From Microbacterium psychrotolerans (GTDB lineage: Bacteria > Actinomycetota > Actinomycetes > Actinomycetales > Microbacteriaceae), in NCBI RefSeq assembly GCF_031085295.1, contig NZ_JAVFWO010000005.1, forward strand, positions 124,001 through 188,000: a DNA stretch of 64,000 nt. Direction: 5' to 3'. Shown here one piece after another: positions 8,616-17,300 of this stretch. The translations under genes were made by a program, and so were the position numbers. Each line of letters starts with the position of its first letter. Within the stretch, counting starts at the first letter, position 1. Under the pieces are notes generated by a model that ran no database searches, was not told the origin of the DNA, and worked only from the letters and a program-made list of their open reading frames with translations.

Positions 8616-10211
8616 TCAGTTGAACTGGTTCATCGTGTTGTGCTGACCGCCGGCCTTGAGGGCCGCGTCGCCGGCGAAGTACTCCTTGTGGTTGTCGCCG
8701 ATGTCGCTTCCGGCCATGTTCTGGTGCTTGACAGTGGCGATGCCCTCGCGGATCTCGCGACGCTGCACGCCCTTCACGTAGGCGAGCATGCCCTCGTCGC
8801 CGAAGTAGCCCTTGGCGAGGTCGTCGGTCGACAGCGCCGCGGTGTGGTACGTCGGCAGCGTGATGAGGTGGTGGAAGATCCCGGCGCGAGCGGAACCCTC
8901 GCGCTGGAACGTGCGGATCTTCTCGTCGGCGAGCCGCGCGAGCTCGGTGTCGTCGTACTGGACGTTCATCAGGTCGCCGCGGTCGTAGGCCGAGACATCC
9001 TCGCCCTGCTCCGCGAGCAGGTCGTACGCCTGCTGGCGGAAGCTCAGCGTCCAGTTGAACGACGGGCTGTTGTTGTACACGAGCTTCGCGTTCGGGACCT
9101 CGGCGCGGATCGCGTCGACCATGCCCGCGATCTGCTCCACGTGCGGCTTCTCGGTCTCGATCCACAGCAGATCGGCGCCGTTGCGCAGCGACGTGATGCA
9201 GTCCAGCACGACGCGCTCCTCTCCGGTTCCGGAGCGGAACTGGTACAGGTTGCTGGCGAGACGCTTGGGGCGCAGCAGCCTGCCGTCGCGCTTGATGACG
9301 ACGTCGCCGTTGCCCAGGTCGCCCTCCGAGATCTCCTCGACGTCGAGGAAGGAGTTGTACCGGTCGCCGAGGTCACCCGGCTCGTGCGTCACCGCGAGCT
9401 TCTGCGTGAGGCCGGCGCCGAGCGAGTCGGTGCGGGCGACGATGATGCCGTTGTCGATGCCGAGCTCGAGGAACGCGTAGCGGACCGCGGTGAGCTTGGC
9501 GATGAAGTCCTCGTGGGGGACGGTGACCTTGCCGTCCTGGTGGCCGCACTGCTTCTCATCCGACACCTGATTCTCGATCTGGATGGCGCACGCGCCCGCC
9601 TCGATCATCTTCTTGGCGAGGAGGTAGGTGGCCTCGGGATTTCCGAAGCCCGCGTCGATGTCGGCGATGATCGGCACGACGTGGGTCTCGTAGTTGTCGA
9701 TCTGCGACTGGATGAACTCGACCGCGGTCTCATCCCCGGCGGAACGTGCCCGGTCGAGCTGTGTGAAGAGCAGGTCGAGTTCGCGTGCGTCGGCCTGGCG
9801 GAGGAAGGTGTAGAGCTCCTCGATGAGGGCCGGCACCGACGTCTTCTCGTGCATCGACTGGTCGGGAAGGGGCCCGAACTCGGACCGGAGCGCGGCGACC
9901 ATCCAGCCCGACAGGTAGAGGTAGCGCTTGTTCGTGCTCTTCAGATGCTTCTTGATCGAGATGAGCTTCTGCTGCCCGATGAAGCCGTGCCACACGCCGA
10001 GCGACTGGGTGTACACCGACGAGTCGGCGTCGTACTCCGCCATGTCGCGGCGCATGATGTCGGCGGTGTACTGAGCGATCTCGAGTCCCGTCCGGAAGCG
10101 GTTCTGCGCCCGCATGCGCGCGGCGGACTCGGGGTCGATGGCGTCCCAGCCGGAGCCGTGCTGCTCCTTGAGGACCCGGATGGCTGCGATGTCGTCGTTG
10201 TAGGCGGTCAT
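8616..10211 (-). CDS. aceA: isocitrate lyase, long (~530-residue) subfamily
   Basis: Isocitrate lyase splits isocitrate into glyoxylate and succinate, the first step of the glyoxylate shunt. The 531 residues include IADIDAGFGNPEATYLLAKKMIEAGA, the active-site loop KQCGHQDGK with catalytic Cys222, IVARTDS, and a C-terminus ending TMNQFN. Most actinobacterial AceA proteins are ~430 residues with a KKCGH loop. The length and KQCGH loop here match the Pseudomonas-type long subfamily from my knowledge of that protein. It follows aceB on the same strand 110 nt downstream, across a hairpin element that may separate or modulate the two messages. Confidence 0.95.
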   Translation of the reverse strand: MTAYNDDIAAIRVLKEQHGSGWDAIDPESAARMRAQNRFRTGLEIAQYTADIMRRDMAEYDADSSVYTQSLGVWHGFIGQQKLISIKKHLKSTNKRYLYLSGWMVAALRSEFGPLPDQSMHEKTSVPALIEELYTFLRQADARELDLLFTQLDRARSAGDETAVEFIQSQIDNYETHVVPIIADIDAGFGNPEATYLLAKKMIEAGACAIQIENQVSDEKQCGHQDGKVTVPHEDFIAKLTAVRYAFLELGIDNGIIVARTDSLGAGLTQKLAVTHEPGDLGDRYNSFLDVEEISEGDLGNGDVVIKRDGRLLRPKRLASNLYQFRSGTGEERVVLDCITSLRNGADLLWIETEKPHVEQIAGMVDAIRAEVPNAKLVYNNSPSFNWTLSFRQQAYDLLAEQGEDVSAYDRGDLMNVQYDDTELARLADEKIRTFQREGSARAGIFHHLITLPTYHTAALSTDDLAKGYFGDEGMLAYVKGVQRREIREGIATVKHQNMAGSDIGDNHKEYFAGDAALKAGGQHNTMNQFN

Positions 10212-10235
10212 GGTGATTCCTTTGCAGTAGGTGTG

Positions 10236-10312
10236 TTCGTGTCCCGATCAGCGGTCTTCGTGTCCCGATCTCCACCGACCCAGCGGTCGTAAACGGCGGA
10301 GATCGGGACACG
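10236..10312. repeat. long intergenic hairpin with a third repeated arm
   Basis: CGTGTCCCGATCTCC (10259-10273) is perfectly inverted at 10298-10312 around a 24-nt loop. A direct copy of TTCGTGTCCCGATC also occurs at 10236-10249, 21 nt before the same string at 10257-10270. It lies between aceB and aceA. It could be an aceB terminator, a REP-like element, or an operator. Its CGTGTCCC ends also occur in the hairpin at 49723-49805. Confidence 0.6.
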
Positions 10313-10321
10313 GATGACGCG

Positions 10322-11986
10322 TCAGTCGGTCTCGATCAGGAAGCGCGAGTAGGCCGGCAGCGTCAGGAAGGCCGGGAAGTCCTGGCCGAGGGCGACGTCG
10401 CGGAAGATCTCCGCCGCGTCGTCGAAGCGGTCGCCCACGCGACGCTCGACCTCGCCCAGCACCTGCGTGATCAGACCCTCCACGTACTCGCGCGTGATCG
10501 TGGTGCCGTCGTCGGTGGTGCGGTCCTGGTGGATCCACTGCCACACCTGGCTGCGGCTGATCTCGGCGGTCGCGGCATCCTCCATGAGGTTGTCGATCGC
10601 CACCGCGCCCAGCCCCCGCAGCCACGCCTCGAGGTAGCGGATGGCCACCGACACGTTCGCGTGCACGCCGGCCGCGGTGACCGGACGCCCGATGTGCACG
10701 TCGATCAGATCGGCCGCGCTCACCTGCACCTCGGGACGCTGACGGTCGAGCTGGTTCGGGCGATCGCCGAGCACGGCGTCGAACTCGGCCCGCGCGACCG
10801 GGATCAGGTCGGGGTGGGCCACCCACGTGCCGTCGAAGCCGTCGCCGGCCTCGCGCTTCTTGTCGGCGGCGACCTTCTCGAAAGCCGTCGCGGTCACCTC
10901 GGGGTCGCGGCGGTTGGGGATGAAGGCGCTCATGCCGCCGATCGCGAAGGCGCCGCGCTTGTGGCAGGTCTTCACGAGCAGCTCGGTGTACGAGCGCATG
11001 AACGGCACGGTCATCGTGACCTCGCTGCGGTCGGGCAGCACGAAGCGCGCACCGCGGCCGCGGTAGTTCTTGATGATCGAGAAGATGTAGTCCCAGCGGC
11101 CGGCGTTCAGCCCTGCGCAGTGGTCGCGCAGCTCGAAGAGGATCTCCTCCATCTCGAACGCCGCCGGGAGCGTCTCGATGAGCACGGTCGCCCGGATCGT
11201 CCCGTGGGGGATCCCGATGTACTTCTCGCTGAAGGTGAAGACGTCGTCCCACAGCTTCGCCTCTTCGCTCGACTCGAGCTTGGCGATGTAGAAGTAGGGT
11301 CCACGGCCGTTCGTGATCAGTCGCTCGGCGTTGTGGAAGAAGTACAGCCCGAAGTCCACGAGCGACCCGGACGCCGCCATCGTGCGGCCGGAGCGGTCGG
11401 TGAAGCGGATGTGCTGCTCGGGGAGGTGCCAGCCGCGCGGCCGCATGACGATGGTGGGGGTCTCGGTGGCCGTGACCTCGTAGCGCCTGCCTTCGGCGCT
11501 GGTGAACGAGAGCTCGCCGCGGATCGCGTCGCGCAGGCTCAACTGGCCCTCGATCACGTTCTTCCAGGTGGGGCTGGTGGCGTCCTCCTGGTCGGCGAGC
11601 CACACCTTGGCGCCGGAGTTGAGGGCGTTGATCGTCATCTTCGGGTCGGTCGGGCCCGTGATCTCGACGCGGCGGTCCTCGAGGCCCGGTCCGGCGCCCG
11701 CGACGGTCCACTCGGCTTCCTCTCGGATGTGCCGGGTGTCATCGCGGAACTGCGGGTCGTGCCCGTTCCCGATCTCGAAGCGGCGCCGCATGCGGTCGGC
11801 GAGCCGGTCGTGCCGGCGGGCGCCGAAGCGCTGGTGCAGCTCGGTGAGGAACGCGATCGCCTCGGGGGTGAGGACCTCGTCGTACCGGGGTCCCATGCGG
11901 CCGCTGATCTCGATCGACGGCTCGTGGATCTGGGTGGGGATGGGGCCGGTGCGCGTACGCATCGGGGTGGCGGTTGCAGGTGTCAT
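10322..11986 (-). CDS. aceB: malate synthase A
   Basis: Malate synthase condenses glyoxylate with acetyl-CoA, completing the glyoxylate shunt. The 554-residue protein is of the A type: it lacks the ~200-residue inserted domain of the G type usual in mycobacteria. Visible motifs are DQEDATSPTW, RPRGWHLPE, LIETLPAAFEMEEIL (with the Mg-binding Glu), GRWDYIFS and MSAFIPNR, and the C-terminal SQVWQWIHQD with the catalytic Asp. An AGGAAG ribosome site precedes the ATG. It is the first gene of an aceB-aceA pair, divergent from the RamB-type regulator. Confidence 0.95.
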   Translation of the reverse strand: MTPATATPMRTRTGPIPTQIHEPSIEISGRMGPRYDEVLTPEAIAFLTELHQRFGARRHDRLADRMRRRFEIGNGHDPQFRDDTRHIREEAEWTVAGAGPGLEDRRVEITGPTDPKMTINALNSGAKVWLADQEDATSPTWKNVIEGQLSLRDAIRGELSFTSAEGRRYEVTATETPTIVMRPRGWHLPEQHIRFTDRSGRTMAASGSLVDFGLYFFHNAERLITNGRGPYFYIAKLESSEEAKLWDDVFTFSEKYIGIPHGTIRATVLIETLPAAFEMEEILFELRDHCAGLNAGRWDYIFSIIKNYRGRGARFVLPDRSEVTMTVPFMRSYTELLVKTCHKRGAFAIGGMSAFIPNRRDPEVTATAFEKVAADKKREAGDGFDGTWVAHPDLIPVARAEFDAVLGDRPNQLDRQRPEVQVSAADLIDVHIGRPVTAAGVHANVSVAIRYLEAWLRGLGAVAIDNLMEDAATAEISRSQVWQWIHQDRTTDDGTTITREYVEGLITQVLGEVERRVGDRFDDAAEIFRDVALGQDFPAFLTLPAYSRFLIETD

Positions 11987-12025
11987 GTCCCTGTCTTCCT
12001 GTGAACGAGTGTGCTGAGTGATGGA

Positions 12026-12066
12026 GGGATGCCGCACCCGGCGTGTGGGCCGGATGGGGGCATCCC
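12026..12066 (-). promoter_or_regulatory. nested hairpin in the aceB leader
   Basis: GGGATGCC (12026-12033) pairs with GGCATCCC (12059-12066), with an inner CCGGC/GCCGG stem. It would form in the aceB 5' untranslated region about 40-80 nt before the start codon. It might attenuate or stabilise the message; no known riboswitch is recognised. Confidence 0.4.
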
Positions 12067-12096
12067 GTGATCCGCGTTCTGGATCAACCGTCGGTC

Positions 12097-12187
12097 TGTC
12101 GTGACACCACTCTGCGGTGAAGTTCGGGGGTCGAACCCACGATTCGGCATGTGAACTTTTCGAGGATTTCTGTTTTCGTGACAGAAT
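12097..12187. promoter_or_regulatory. aceB/ramB divergent control region with three inverted repeats
   Basis: Three palindromes lie here: TGTCGTGACA (12097-12106), GTTCG-N5-CGAAC (12122-12136) and TTCTGT-N7-ACAGAA (12168-12186). The last overlaps a -10-like CAGAAT (12182-12187) placed six bases before the ramB ATG, a good arrangement for autorepression of a leaderless gene. TCGTGACA occurs twice. Binding by RamB is inferred from gene order only; the C. glutamicum RamB consensus is not plainly present. Confidence 0.5.
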
Positions 12188-12193
12188 CGGCCC

Positions 12194-13672
12194 ATGACGA
12201 CGACGTTCACGCCGGATCTGCGCGGTGATCTCCCCGACGATGAAGAAGTGGATCCACTCACCATCGGCCGCCGCATCCGGCAGCTGCGCACCGACCGGGG
12301 CATGACGCTCGAAGAGCTCGCCGCAGCGGTGGAGCGCGCACCCAGCCAGCTGTCGATGATCGAGAACGGCCGGCGTGAGCCGAAGCTCACGCTGCTCCAG
12401 TCGATCGCTCGGGCGCTCGGCTCGTCGATCGAGGCGATCCTCGAGTCCGAGCCGCTCGACGAGCGCACGACGCTCGAGATCTCGCTCGAGCGGGCGATGC
12501 GCGGCCAGACGTTCCAGGCGCTGGGCATCCCGCCGTTCCGCATCGGCAAGACGGTGCCGACCGAGGCGCTCAAGGCGATGCTGGCCCTGCAGGGCGAGAT
12601 CGAACGGCTGCGCGACGAGCGCGCGGCGACACCGGAGGAGGCCCGCCGGGCGAACGTGGCGCTGCGCAAGCTCATGCGCACGCAGAACAACTACTTCGCC
12701 GAGCTGGAGCAGCAGGCGCGCCGCCTGCTCCAGGCCGTCGACCACCCGGGCGGTCCGCTGACGCAGCGGACGGCATCCGATATCGCCGCCCATCTCGGCT
12801 TCACGCTTCACTACGTGCCCGACCTGCCGCAGACCACCCGCTCGGTCGCCGACATCAAGAACGGGCGCCTCTACCTGTCGAGTCGCCTTACGACCAAGGG
12901 AGACCCGCGCACGGCGGTGCTGCAGGCGCTGTCGAGCCGCATTCTCGGGCACCGCGAACCCACCTCGTATGCCGACTTCCTGCGACAGCGCGTGGAGACC
13001 AACTACCTCACCGGCGCCCTGCTCATCCCCGAGGCGCACGCGGTGCCGTTCCTGCAGGAGGCCAAGAAGGACAGGTCGATCTCGATCGAAGACCTGCGCG
13101 ACGCCTATTCGGTGTCGTACGAGACCGCGGCGCACCGCTTCACGAACCTCGCGACCGTGCACCTGGGGTTGCCCGTGCACTTCCTCAAGGTGCACGAGTC
13201 GGGAGTCATCACGAAGGTCTACGAGAACGACGACGTCAACTTCCCGACCGACCGCCTGGGCGCGATCGAGGGGCAGATGTGCTGCCGCAAGTGGACCTCG
13301 CGCGTCGTCTTCGACGTCGACGACCACTTCAACCCGTACTACCAGTACACCGACACCGGGAACGGCACCTACTGGTGCACCGCTCGTGTCGAGCTGTCGA
13401 GCGAAGGGGCGCACTCGGTGAGCGTCGGCGTGCGTTTCGACGACACGAAGTGGTTCCTCGGTCGCGACACCCCCAACCGGGGCGTCTCGACCCACTCGAT
13501 CGAGGCCTGCTGCCGCCGCGCGCCGGCCGAGCTCGAGGCCGCCTGGCGCGAGCAGTCGTGGCCGAATGTGCGGACGCCGCGCACCCTGCTCGCGACGCTG
13601 CCGACCGGGTCGTTCCCCGGCGTCGACACCACCGACGTGTACGAGTTCCTCGAGGCGCACGCCCCGCGCTGA
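12194..13672 (+). CDS. ramB: RamB-type XRE/ImmA-IrrE-like transcriptional regulator of the glyoxylate shunt
   Basis: A 492-residue regulator with an XRE helix-turn-helix at about 26-80 (IGRRIRQLRTDRGMTLEELAAA, then PSQLSMIENGRREP). A helical middle leads into the ImmA/IrrE-like and short-chain fatty acyl regulator domains seen in RamB and mycobacterial Rv0465c, with ETNYLTGALLIPE and a cysteine-bearing C-terminal half (EGQMCCRKW, TYWCTARVEL, EACCRRAP). Those proteins repress aceA/aceB when acetate is absent. Divergent placement from aceB supports the same role. The start has a -10-like box six bases upstream. The clustered cysteines in the C-terminal domain could bind a ligand or metal; that is inference. 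Confidence 0.85.
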   Translation: MTTTFTPDLRGDLPDDEEVDPLTIGRRIRQLRTDRGMTLEELAAAVERAPSQLSMIENGRREPKLTLLQSIARALGSSIEAILESEPLDERTTLEISLERAMRGQTFQALGIPPFRIGKTVPTEALKAMLALQGEIERLRDERAATPEEARRANVALRKLMRTQNNYFAELEQQARRLLQAVDHPGGPLTQRTASDIAAHLGFTLHYVPDLPQTTRSVADIKNGRLYLSSRLTTKGDPRTAVLQALSSRILGHREPTSYADFLRQRVETNYLTGALLIPEAHAVPFLQEAKKDRSISIEDLRDAYSVSYETAAHRFTNLATVHLGLPVHFLKVHESGVITKVYENDDVNFPTDRLGAIEGQMCCRKWTSRVVFDVDDHFNPYYQYTDTGNGTYWCTARVELSSEGAHSVSVGVRFDDTKWFLGRDTPNRGVSTHSIEACCRRAPAELEAAWREQSWPNVRTPRTLLATLPTGSFPGVDTTDVYEFLEAHAPR

Positions 13673-13759
13673 GCTGCCCGCTCTCCGCCGGGTGTGCCGC
13701 CGGCCGCGCGACCGGCGCGGCGCGTGAGAGAGCAGTGAGAGACAGGACGCCGGGGTTCC

Positions 13760-13789
13760 GCCAATACCTGTTAGGTGTTAGGTTTTGCG
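13760..13789. promoter_or_regulatory. candidate operator upstream of the GH144-like gene
   Basis: GCCAATACCT, ten bases, then AGGTTTTGCG, 56 nt before the start codon. The reverse strand of 20589-20619, upstream of the sugar-binding-protein gene, reads GCCAATACCT, ten bases, AGGTTTTTGGC. The two sites share 10 of 10 left-arm and 7 of 7 right-arm core bases in the same orientation relative to their genes. The core is ACCT-N10-AGGT. The TetR regulator of this cluster is the natural candidate binder. Confidence 0.65.
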
Positions 13790-13844
13790 AACCGGCGGTT
13801 CTGCCCGACGGAGCCGCTTCGACGACCTCGACGAGGAGAGCGCG

Positions 13845-15392
13845 ATGAGACGATGGCTCAGCACGGCAGCGGTGGCGGCACTGGTCGCCGGCGGACTCAG
13901 CATGGCCGGCCCCGCGATGGCGGGATCGGGATCGGGCAGACCGGGCGATGACACCCTCCAGCGGTACGCGGAGGACACCTGGGCGTCGCTCGATGCCATG
14001 ACCGACCCGGCCACGGGTCTGCCGTCCGACAACATCACCGGCGACCTGGCGACCGCCGGCGCCTACACGTCGCCCACGAACATCGGCGGATACCTCTGGT
14101 CGACCGTGACCGCGCGCGACCTCGGAATCATCTCCGTGCACGAGGCGCGCGACCGCATGGCCACCACCCTGGGCACGCTCGCAGCGCTCGAGCGCAACGC
14201 TGCGAGCGGCATGTACTACAACTGGTACGACCCGGCGACCGGCGCGAAGCTCACGACGTGGCCCGATTCGGGCGACGTCGTGCACCCGTTCCTCAGCACC
14301 GTCGACAACGGGTGGCTCGCGGCATCCCTGCGCATCGTCCGAGAGGCCGAGCCGAGCCTGGCCGCGCAGGCCGACGCGCTCTACGACTCGATGGACTTCT
14401 CGGCCTACTTCAACCCCGAGGGTGCGCCGGGCCTGCCGGCCGGCACCAACCGCGGCGGGTTCTGGGAGGTCGCGCCCCCGGGGTGCAGCGTCGAGGCGCC
14501 CATGTACAACGGCTCGGGCGAGACCGCCTTCTACACGTGCCACCACTACGACACCACCGTCAGCGAGAGCCGCATCGCGACCTACCTCGGCATCGCGAAC
14601 GGCGAGATCCCGCCGACAGCGCTCTACGGCACCCACCGCACCATGCCGCCCGGCTGCGACTGGGCATGGCAGGAGCAGCTGCCGACCGGTACGTACCGCA
14701 CCTACGACGGGTTCGAGGTCTGGGAGGGCGTCTACACCTATGCCGGTATGAGCTTCGTCCCGAGCTGGGGCGGCAGCATGTTCGAGGCGCTCATGCCCGA
14801 TCTGCTCGTGCCCGAGACGAAGTGGGGACCGCGCTCCTGGCGTGTGAACCACCCGATCACCGTCGCCGTGCAGAAGCACCACGGGCTCGAGGACGCCGGG
14901 TACGGCGCGTGGGGCTTCTCGCCCGCGAGCAACCCGCTCGGCGGCTACGCCGAATACGGCGTCGACCTCGCCGGCATGCGCTCGGACGGCTACACGTCCG
15001 ACGTCGAGAAGACGGATGTCGACGTCGACCGTCCCGGCTGCACCGAGGGCACGAACCCCGACCCCGAGTTCGGCGACGGCGTGGTGACGCCGCACGCCGC
15101 GTTCCTCGCGCTGCCGTACGATCGCGAGGGCGTGCTCGAGAACCTCGCGCACCTCGAGTCCGATCTGGGAGCCTACGGGCCCGGCGGCTTCTACGACGCC
15201 GTCGCCGTCGGCAGCGGCACGGTCGCCGAGCGCTACCTCTCGCTCGACCAGTCGATGATCATGGCGGCGATCGGCAACGAGCTCACCGGAGATACGCTGA
15301 AGACCTACTTCGTCGACAAGGAGATGGAGAAGCGCCTGCGACCCGCGATGGCTGCGCAGGTCTTCAGCTCCGAGGAGAGAGCGCGTCAGTGA
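13845..15392 (+). CDS. secreted GH144-like (DUF3131/glycoamylase-fold) glycoside hydrolase
   Basis: A 515-residue exported protein. The start at 13845 is preferred over an in-frame codon 20 residues earlier because it has a GAGGAGAG ribosome site and gives a clean signal peptide (RRW, hydrophobic core, AMA-GS cut near 27). The mature part carries SPTNIGGYLWSTVTARDLG, MYYNWYDPATG and STVDNGWLAASLRI. The C-terminal part has YGAWGFSPASNPLGGYAEYGVD and a late RYLSLDQSMIMAAI. This order fits the PF10091/DUF3131 glucanase fold that includes GH144 endo-beta-1,2-glucanases; the exact specificity is inferred. Four cysteines could form disulfides outside the cell. It overlaps the TetR gene by 4 nt. Confidence 0.65.
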   Translation: MRRWLSTAAVAALVAGGLSMAGPAMAGSGSGRPGDDTLQRYAEDTWASLDAMTDPATGLPSDNITGDLATAGAYTSPTNIGGYLWSTVTARDLGIISVHEARDRMATTLGTLAALERNAASGMYYNWYDPATGAKLTTWPDSGDVVHPFLSTVDNGWLAASLRIVREAEPSLAAQADALYDSMDFSAYFNPEGAPGLPAGTNRGGFWEVAPPGCSVEAPMYNGSGETAFYTCHHYDTTVSESRIATYLGIANGEIPPTALYGTHRTMPPGCDWAWQEQLPTGTYRTYDGFEVWEGVYTYAGMSFVPSWGGSMFEALMPDLLVPETKWGPRSWRVNHPITVAVQKHHGLEDAGYGAWGFSPASNPLGGYAEYGVDLAGMRSDGYTSDVEKTDVDVDRPGCTEGTNPDPEFGDGVVTPHAAFLALPYDREGVLENLAHLESDLGAYGPGGFYDAVAVGSGTVAERYLSLDQSMIMAAIGNELTGDTLKTYFVDKEMEKRLRPAMAAQVFSSEERARQ

Positions 15393-16036
15393 TCGAAGCC
15401 GCCGAGACCGCGGCCGGAGCGTCCGCCGAGGGCACCCCGGCCCGCGGGGCGCGCACGCCCCGGGGCAGCTACGCCAAGGGGCAGGCGCGACGGCAGGCGA
15501 TCGTCGACGAGGCGCTCATCGTGTTCGGGCGCAGCGGCTTCCACAGCGGGTCGCTGCGCGAGATCGCGAAGCGCGTCGGGCTCACCCCGACCGGCCTCAT
15601 GCATCACTTCGCCGACAAGGAGGAGCTCTTCACCGAGGTCCTCCGTCAGCGCGACGAGAAGATCCGCGCCGCCGCGGGCGATCCCGCCGAGCACACGCTC
15701 ATCCAGCAGGCGACGAAGGTCGTGGCCTACAACCAGGAGTCCCGGGGCCTCACCTCGCTGTACGCGACGGTGTCGGCCGAGGCGACCGACTCAGAGCACC
15801 CCGCCCACGAGGAGTTCGCCCGCCGTTACCTCGAGGGTGCCGAGGCCGCGACGCCGCTCCTCGTGGCCGGTCAAGCCGACGGGGAGGTCCGCGCCGACAT
15901 CGACCCCGCGCTCGCCGCCCGGCTGATCAGCGCCGTGATGGACGGCATCCAGCTGCAGTGGCTCCTCGACGAGAGCGTGGACATGAACGCCCTGTTCGCG
16001 GAATTCGTGCGGGGCTACCTGCGTCCGGAGGCCTGA
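15389..16036 (+). CDS. TetR-family regulator of the glucan cluster
   Basis: A 215-residue TetR protein. The DNA-binding domain at about 28-80 reads ARRQAIVDEALIVFGRSGFHSGSLREIAKRVGLTPTGLMHHFADKEEL (cited here in parts: GFHSGSLREIAKRVGL, then TGLMHHF). The C-terminal ligand domain is undescribed. The GTG start overlaps the hydrolase stop, so hydrolase and repressor are co-expressed. Regulators of this sub-group often sit beside glycoside hydrolase genes in Microbacteriaceae. It probably binds the palindromes at 13760-13789 and 20589-20619, with a sugar breakdown product as inducer; both are inference. Confidence 0.82.
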   Translation: MIEAAETAAGASAEGTPARGARTPRGSYAKGQARRQAIVDEALIVFGRSGFHSGSLREIAKRVGLTPTGLMHHFADKEELFTEVLRQRDEKIRAAAGDPAEHTLIQQATKVVAYNQESRGLTSLYATVSAEATDSEHPAHEEFARRYLEGAEAATPLLVAGQADGEVRADIDPALAARLISAVMDGIQLQWLLDESVDMNALFAEFVRGYLRPEA

Positions 16037-16046
16037 CGCCGCCGAC

Positions 16047-16079
16047 GCGCGTCCTCGCCGGGCCTGGGCGAGGACGCGC
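16047..16079. terminator. bidirectional hairpin terminator
   Basis: GCGCGTCCTCGCC (16047-16059) pairs perfectly with 16067-16079 around a 7-nt loop. It separates the convergent TetR and GH1 genes. Confidence 0.8.
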
Positions 16080-16091
16080 GCGTCGCGGGGC

Positions 16092-17246
16092 TCAGCGCAG
16101 GGCGTTGGCGCGGGCGACCTCACCGAGCCACGCGAGGCTCGGCTTCGGACGCCGCTCGAAGGTCTCACGATCCCAGGCGATGAGACCGAAGGTCGGCCGG
16201 TAGCTGCCCCACTCGTAGTTGTCGAGCAGGCTCCAGTGGAGGTACCCGCGCACGTCCGCGCCCTCGGCGATGCACGACGCGACGGCTTCGAGCGCGCCGC
16301 GCGTGTAGTCGATGCGACGGCTGTCGTCGGCGGTCGCCATGCCGTTCTCGGTCACGTACACGGGCACCGCGGCCCGCGCCCAGGCATTGCGGATCCCGTC
16401 CCCGACCGCAGGCGGGAAGTACTCCCAGCCGGTCAGCGTGCGCTCGGCATCGTCGGGGATCGGGAGCGGACCGTCCGCCCCGATCTTCGTCCGGGTGTAC
16501 GCCTGCACTCCGATCCAGTCGTCCCCTCGGGCCGCATCGAGGAACACGTCCTCGCGGGATCGGCCGTACTCGGCGGCGACCGCCTCCGCACCCGGCTCAG
16601 GCTGGTACGCCTGTGTCGCGACCGACCAGCCGGCACGAGCTCCCGCGGCGCGCACGATATCGACGGCGCGTTTGTGGGCGTCGACGAGGCGATCCGTGAC
16701 CGCGGGCACGCCCGGCGGCAGCCCGATCGAGGGGAAGCCCACCTCCGGATCGGCGAGCACCGAGACCATGTTCGGCTCGTTGATGGTGCACACGAGATCG
16801 ACCCCGTCCAGCACCGGCAGCGCCGCCTCCACGTACCGGGCGAACCGGTCGGCCGCGGCATCCGCGTGCCACCCGCCCTCGCGGGCGAACCACACCGGGT
16901 TGGTGAAGTGATGCAGCGTGATCATCGGCTCGAGGCCCAGCTCCCGCGCCGTCGCCACCATGCGACGGTAGTGGTCGATCGCCGCCCGCGAGATCCAGCC
17001 GTCCTCGGGCTCGATGCGCGCCCATTCGATGCTGAACCGGTAGGTGCCGAGGCCGGCTCCCGCCAGCAGCGCCATGTCCTCGGGGTAGCGGTGGTAGCTG
17101 TCGGCCGCGTCGCCGGACGGCGTCTCGACGGGCGCGCCGGGCAGGTGGCCCCACTCGCGCTGCCACCAGTCCGAGTTCACGTTGCCGCCCTCGATCTGGT
17201 GAGCCGCGGTGGAGGCGCCCCACAGGAAGCCTTCGGGGAAGTCCAT
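16092..17246 (-). CDS. GH1 family beta-glucosidase
   Basis: A 384-residue cytoplasmic GH1 (beta/alpha)8 enzyme with no signal peptide. It starts FPEGFLWGASTAAHQIEGG. The acid/base is Glu157 in TINEPN, the nucleophile Glu300 in YVTENG, and the aglycone/glycone residues LHHFTNP and HWSLLDNYEW are present. At 384 residues it is shorter than the usual 440-480, with compact loops. It is the last gene of an SBP-permease-permease-GH1 operon, so it probably hydrolyses the imported oligosaccharide to glucose. A beta-1,2-linked substrate (sophorose-type) is inferred from the neighbouring GH144-like gene. Confidence 0.9.
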   Translation of the reverse strand: MDFPEGFLWGASTAAHQIEGGNVNSDWWQREWGHLPGAPVETPSGDAADSYHRYPEDMALLAGAGLGTYRFSIEWARIEPEDGWISRAAIDHYRRMVATARELGLEPMITLHHFTNPVWFAREGGWHADAAADRFARYVEAALPVLDGVDLVCTINEPNMVSVLADPEVGFPSIGLPPGVPAVTDRLVDAHKRAVDIVRAAGARAGWSVATQAYQPEPGAEAVAAEYGRSREDVFLDAARGDDWIGVQAYTRTKIGADGPLPIPDDAERTLTGWEYFPPAVGDGIRNAWARAAVPVYVTENGMATADDSRRIDYTRGALEAVASCIAEGADVRGYLHWSLLDNYEWGSYRPTFGLIAWDRETFERRPKPSLAWLGEVARANALR

Positions 17247-17274
17247 CGTGCTGATGGTCCTTTCGTTCGGATGG

Positions 17275-17294
17275 GCGGATGCCGCGGCATCCGC
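17275..17294. repeat. perfect 20-nt palindrome between permease and GH1 genes
   Basis: GCGGATGCCGCGGCATCCGC is its own reverse complement. It lies in the 54-nt gap inside the operon and could lower readthrough into the GH1 gene or protect the upstream transcript's 3' end. No loop, so it is weaker than the other terminators here. Confidence 0.5.
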
Positions 17295-17300
17295 TCCGGA

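Noticed and set aside
12015..13660. Upstream extension of the malate synthase frame (ORF of 1112 codons)
   Set aside because: It covers the RamB gene in the opposite strand. The AGGAAG site and ATG at 11986 give the expected N-terminus.
17275..17294. Perfect palindrome as a TetR operator
   Set aside because: GGATGCC/GGCATCC words recur in terminators of this genome, and the site differs from the shared ACCT-N10-AGGT operator; an attenuator or terminator is more likely.
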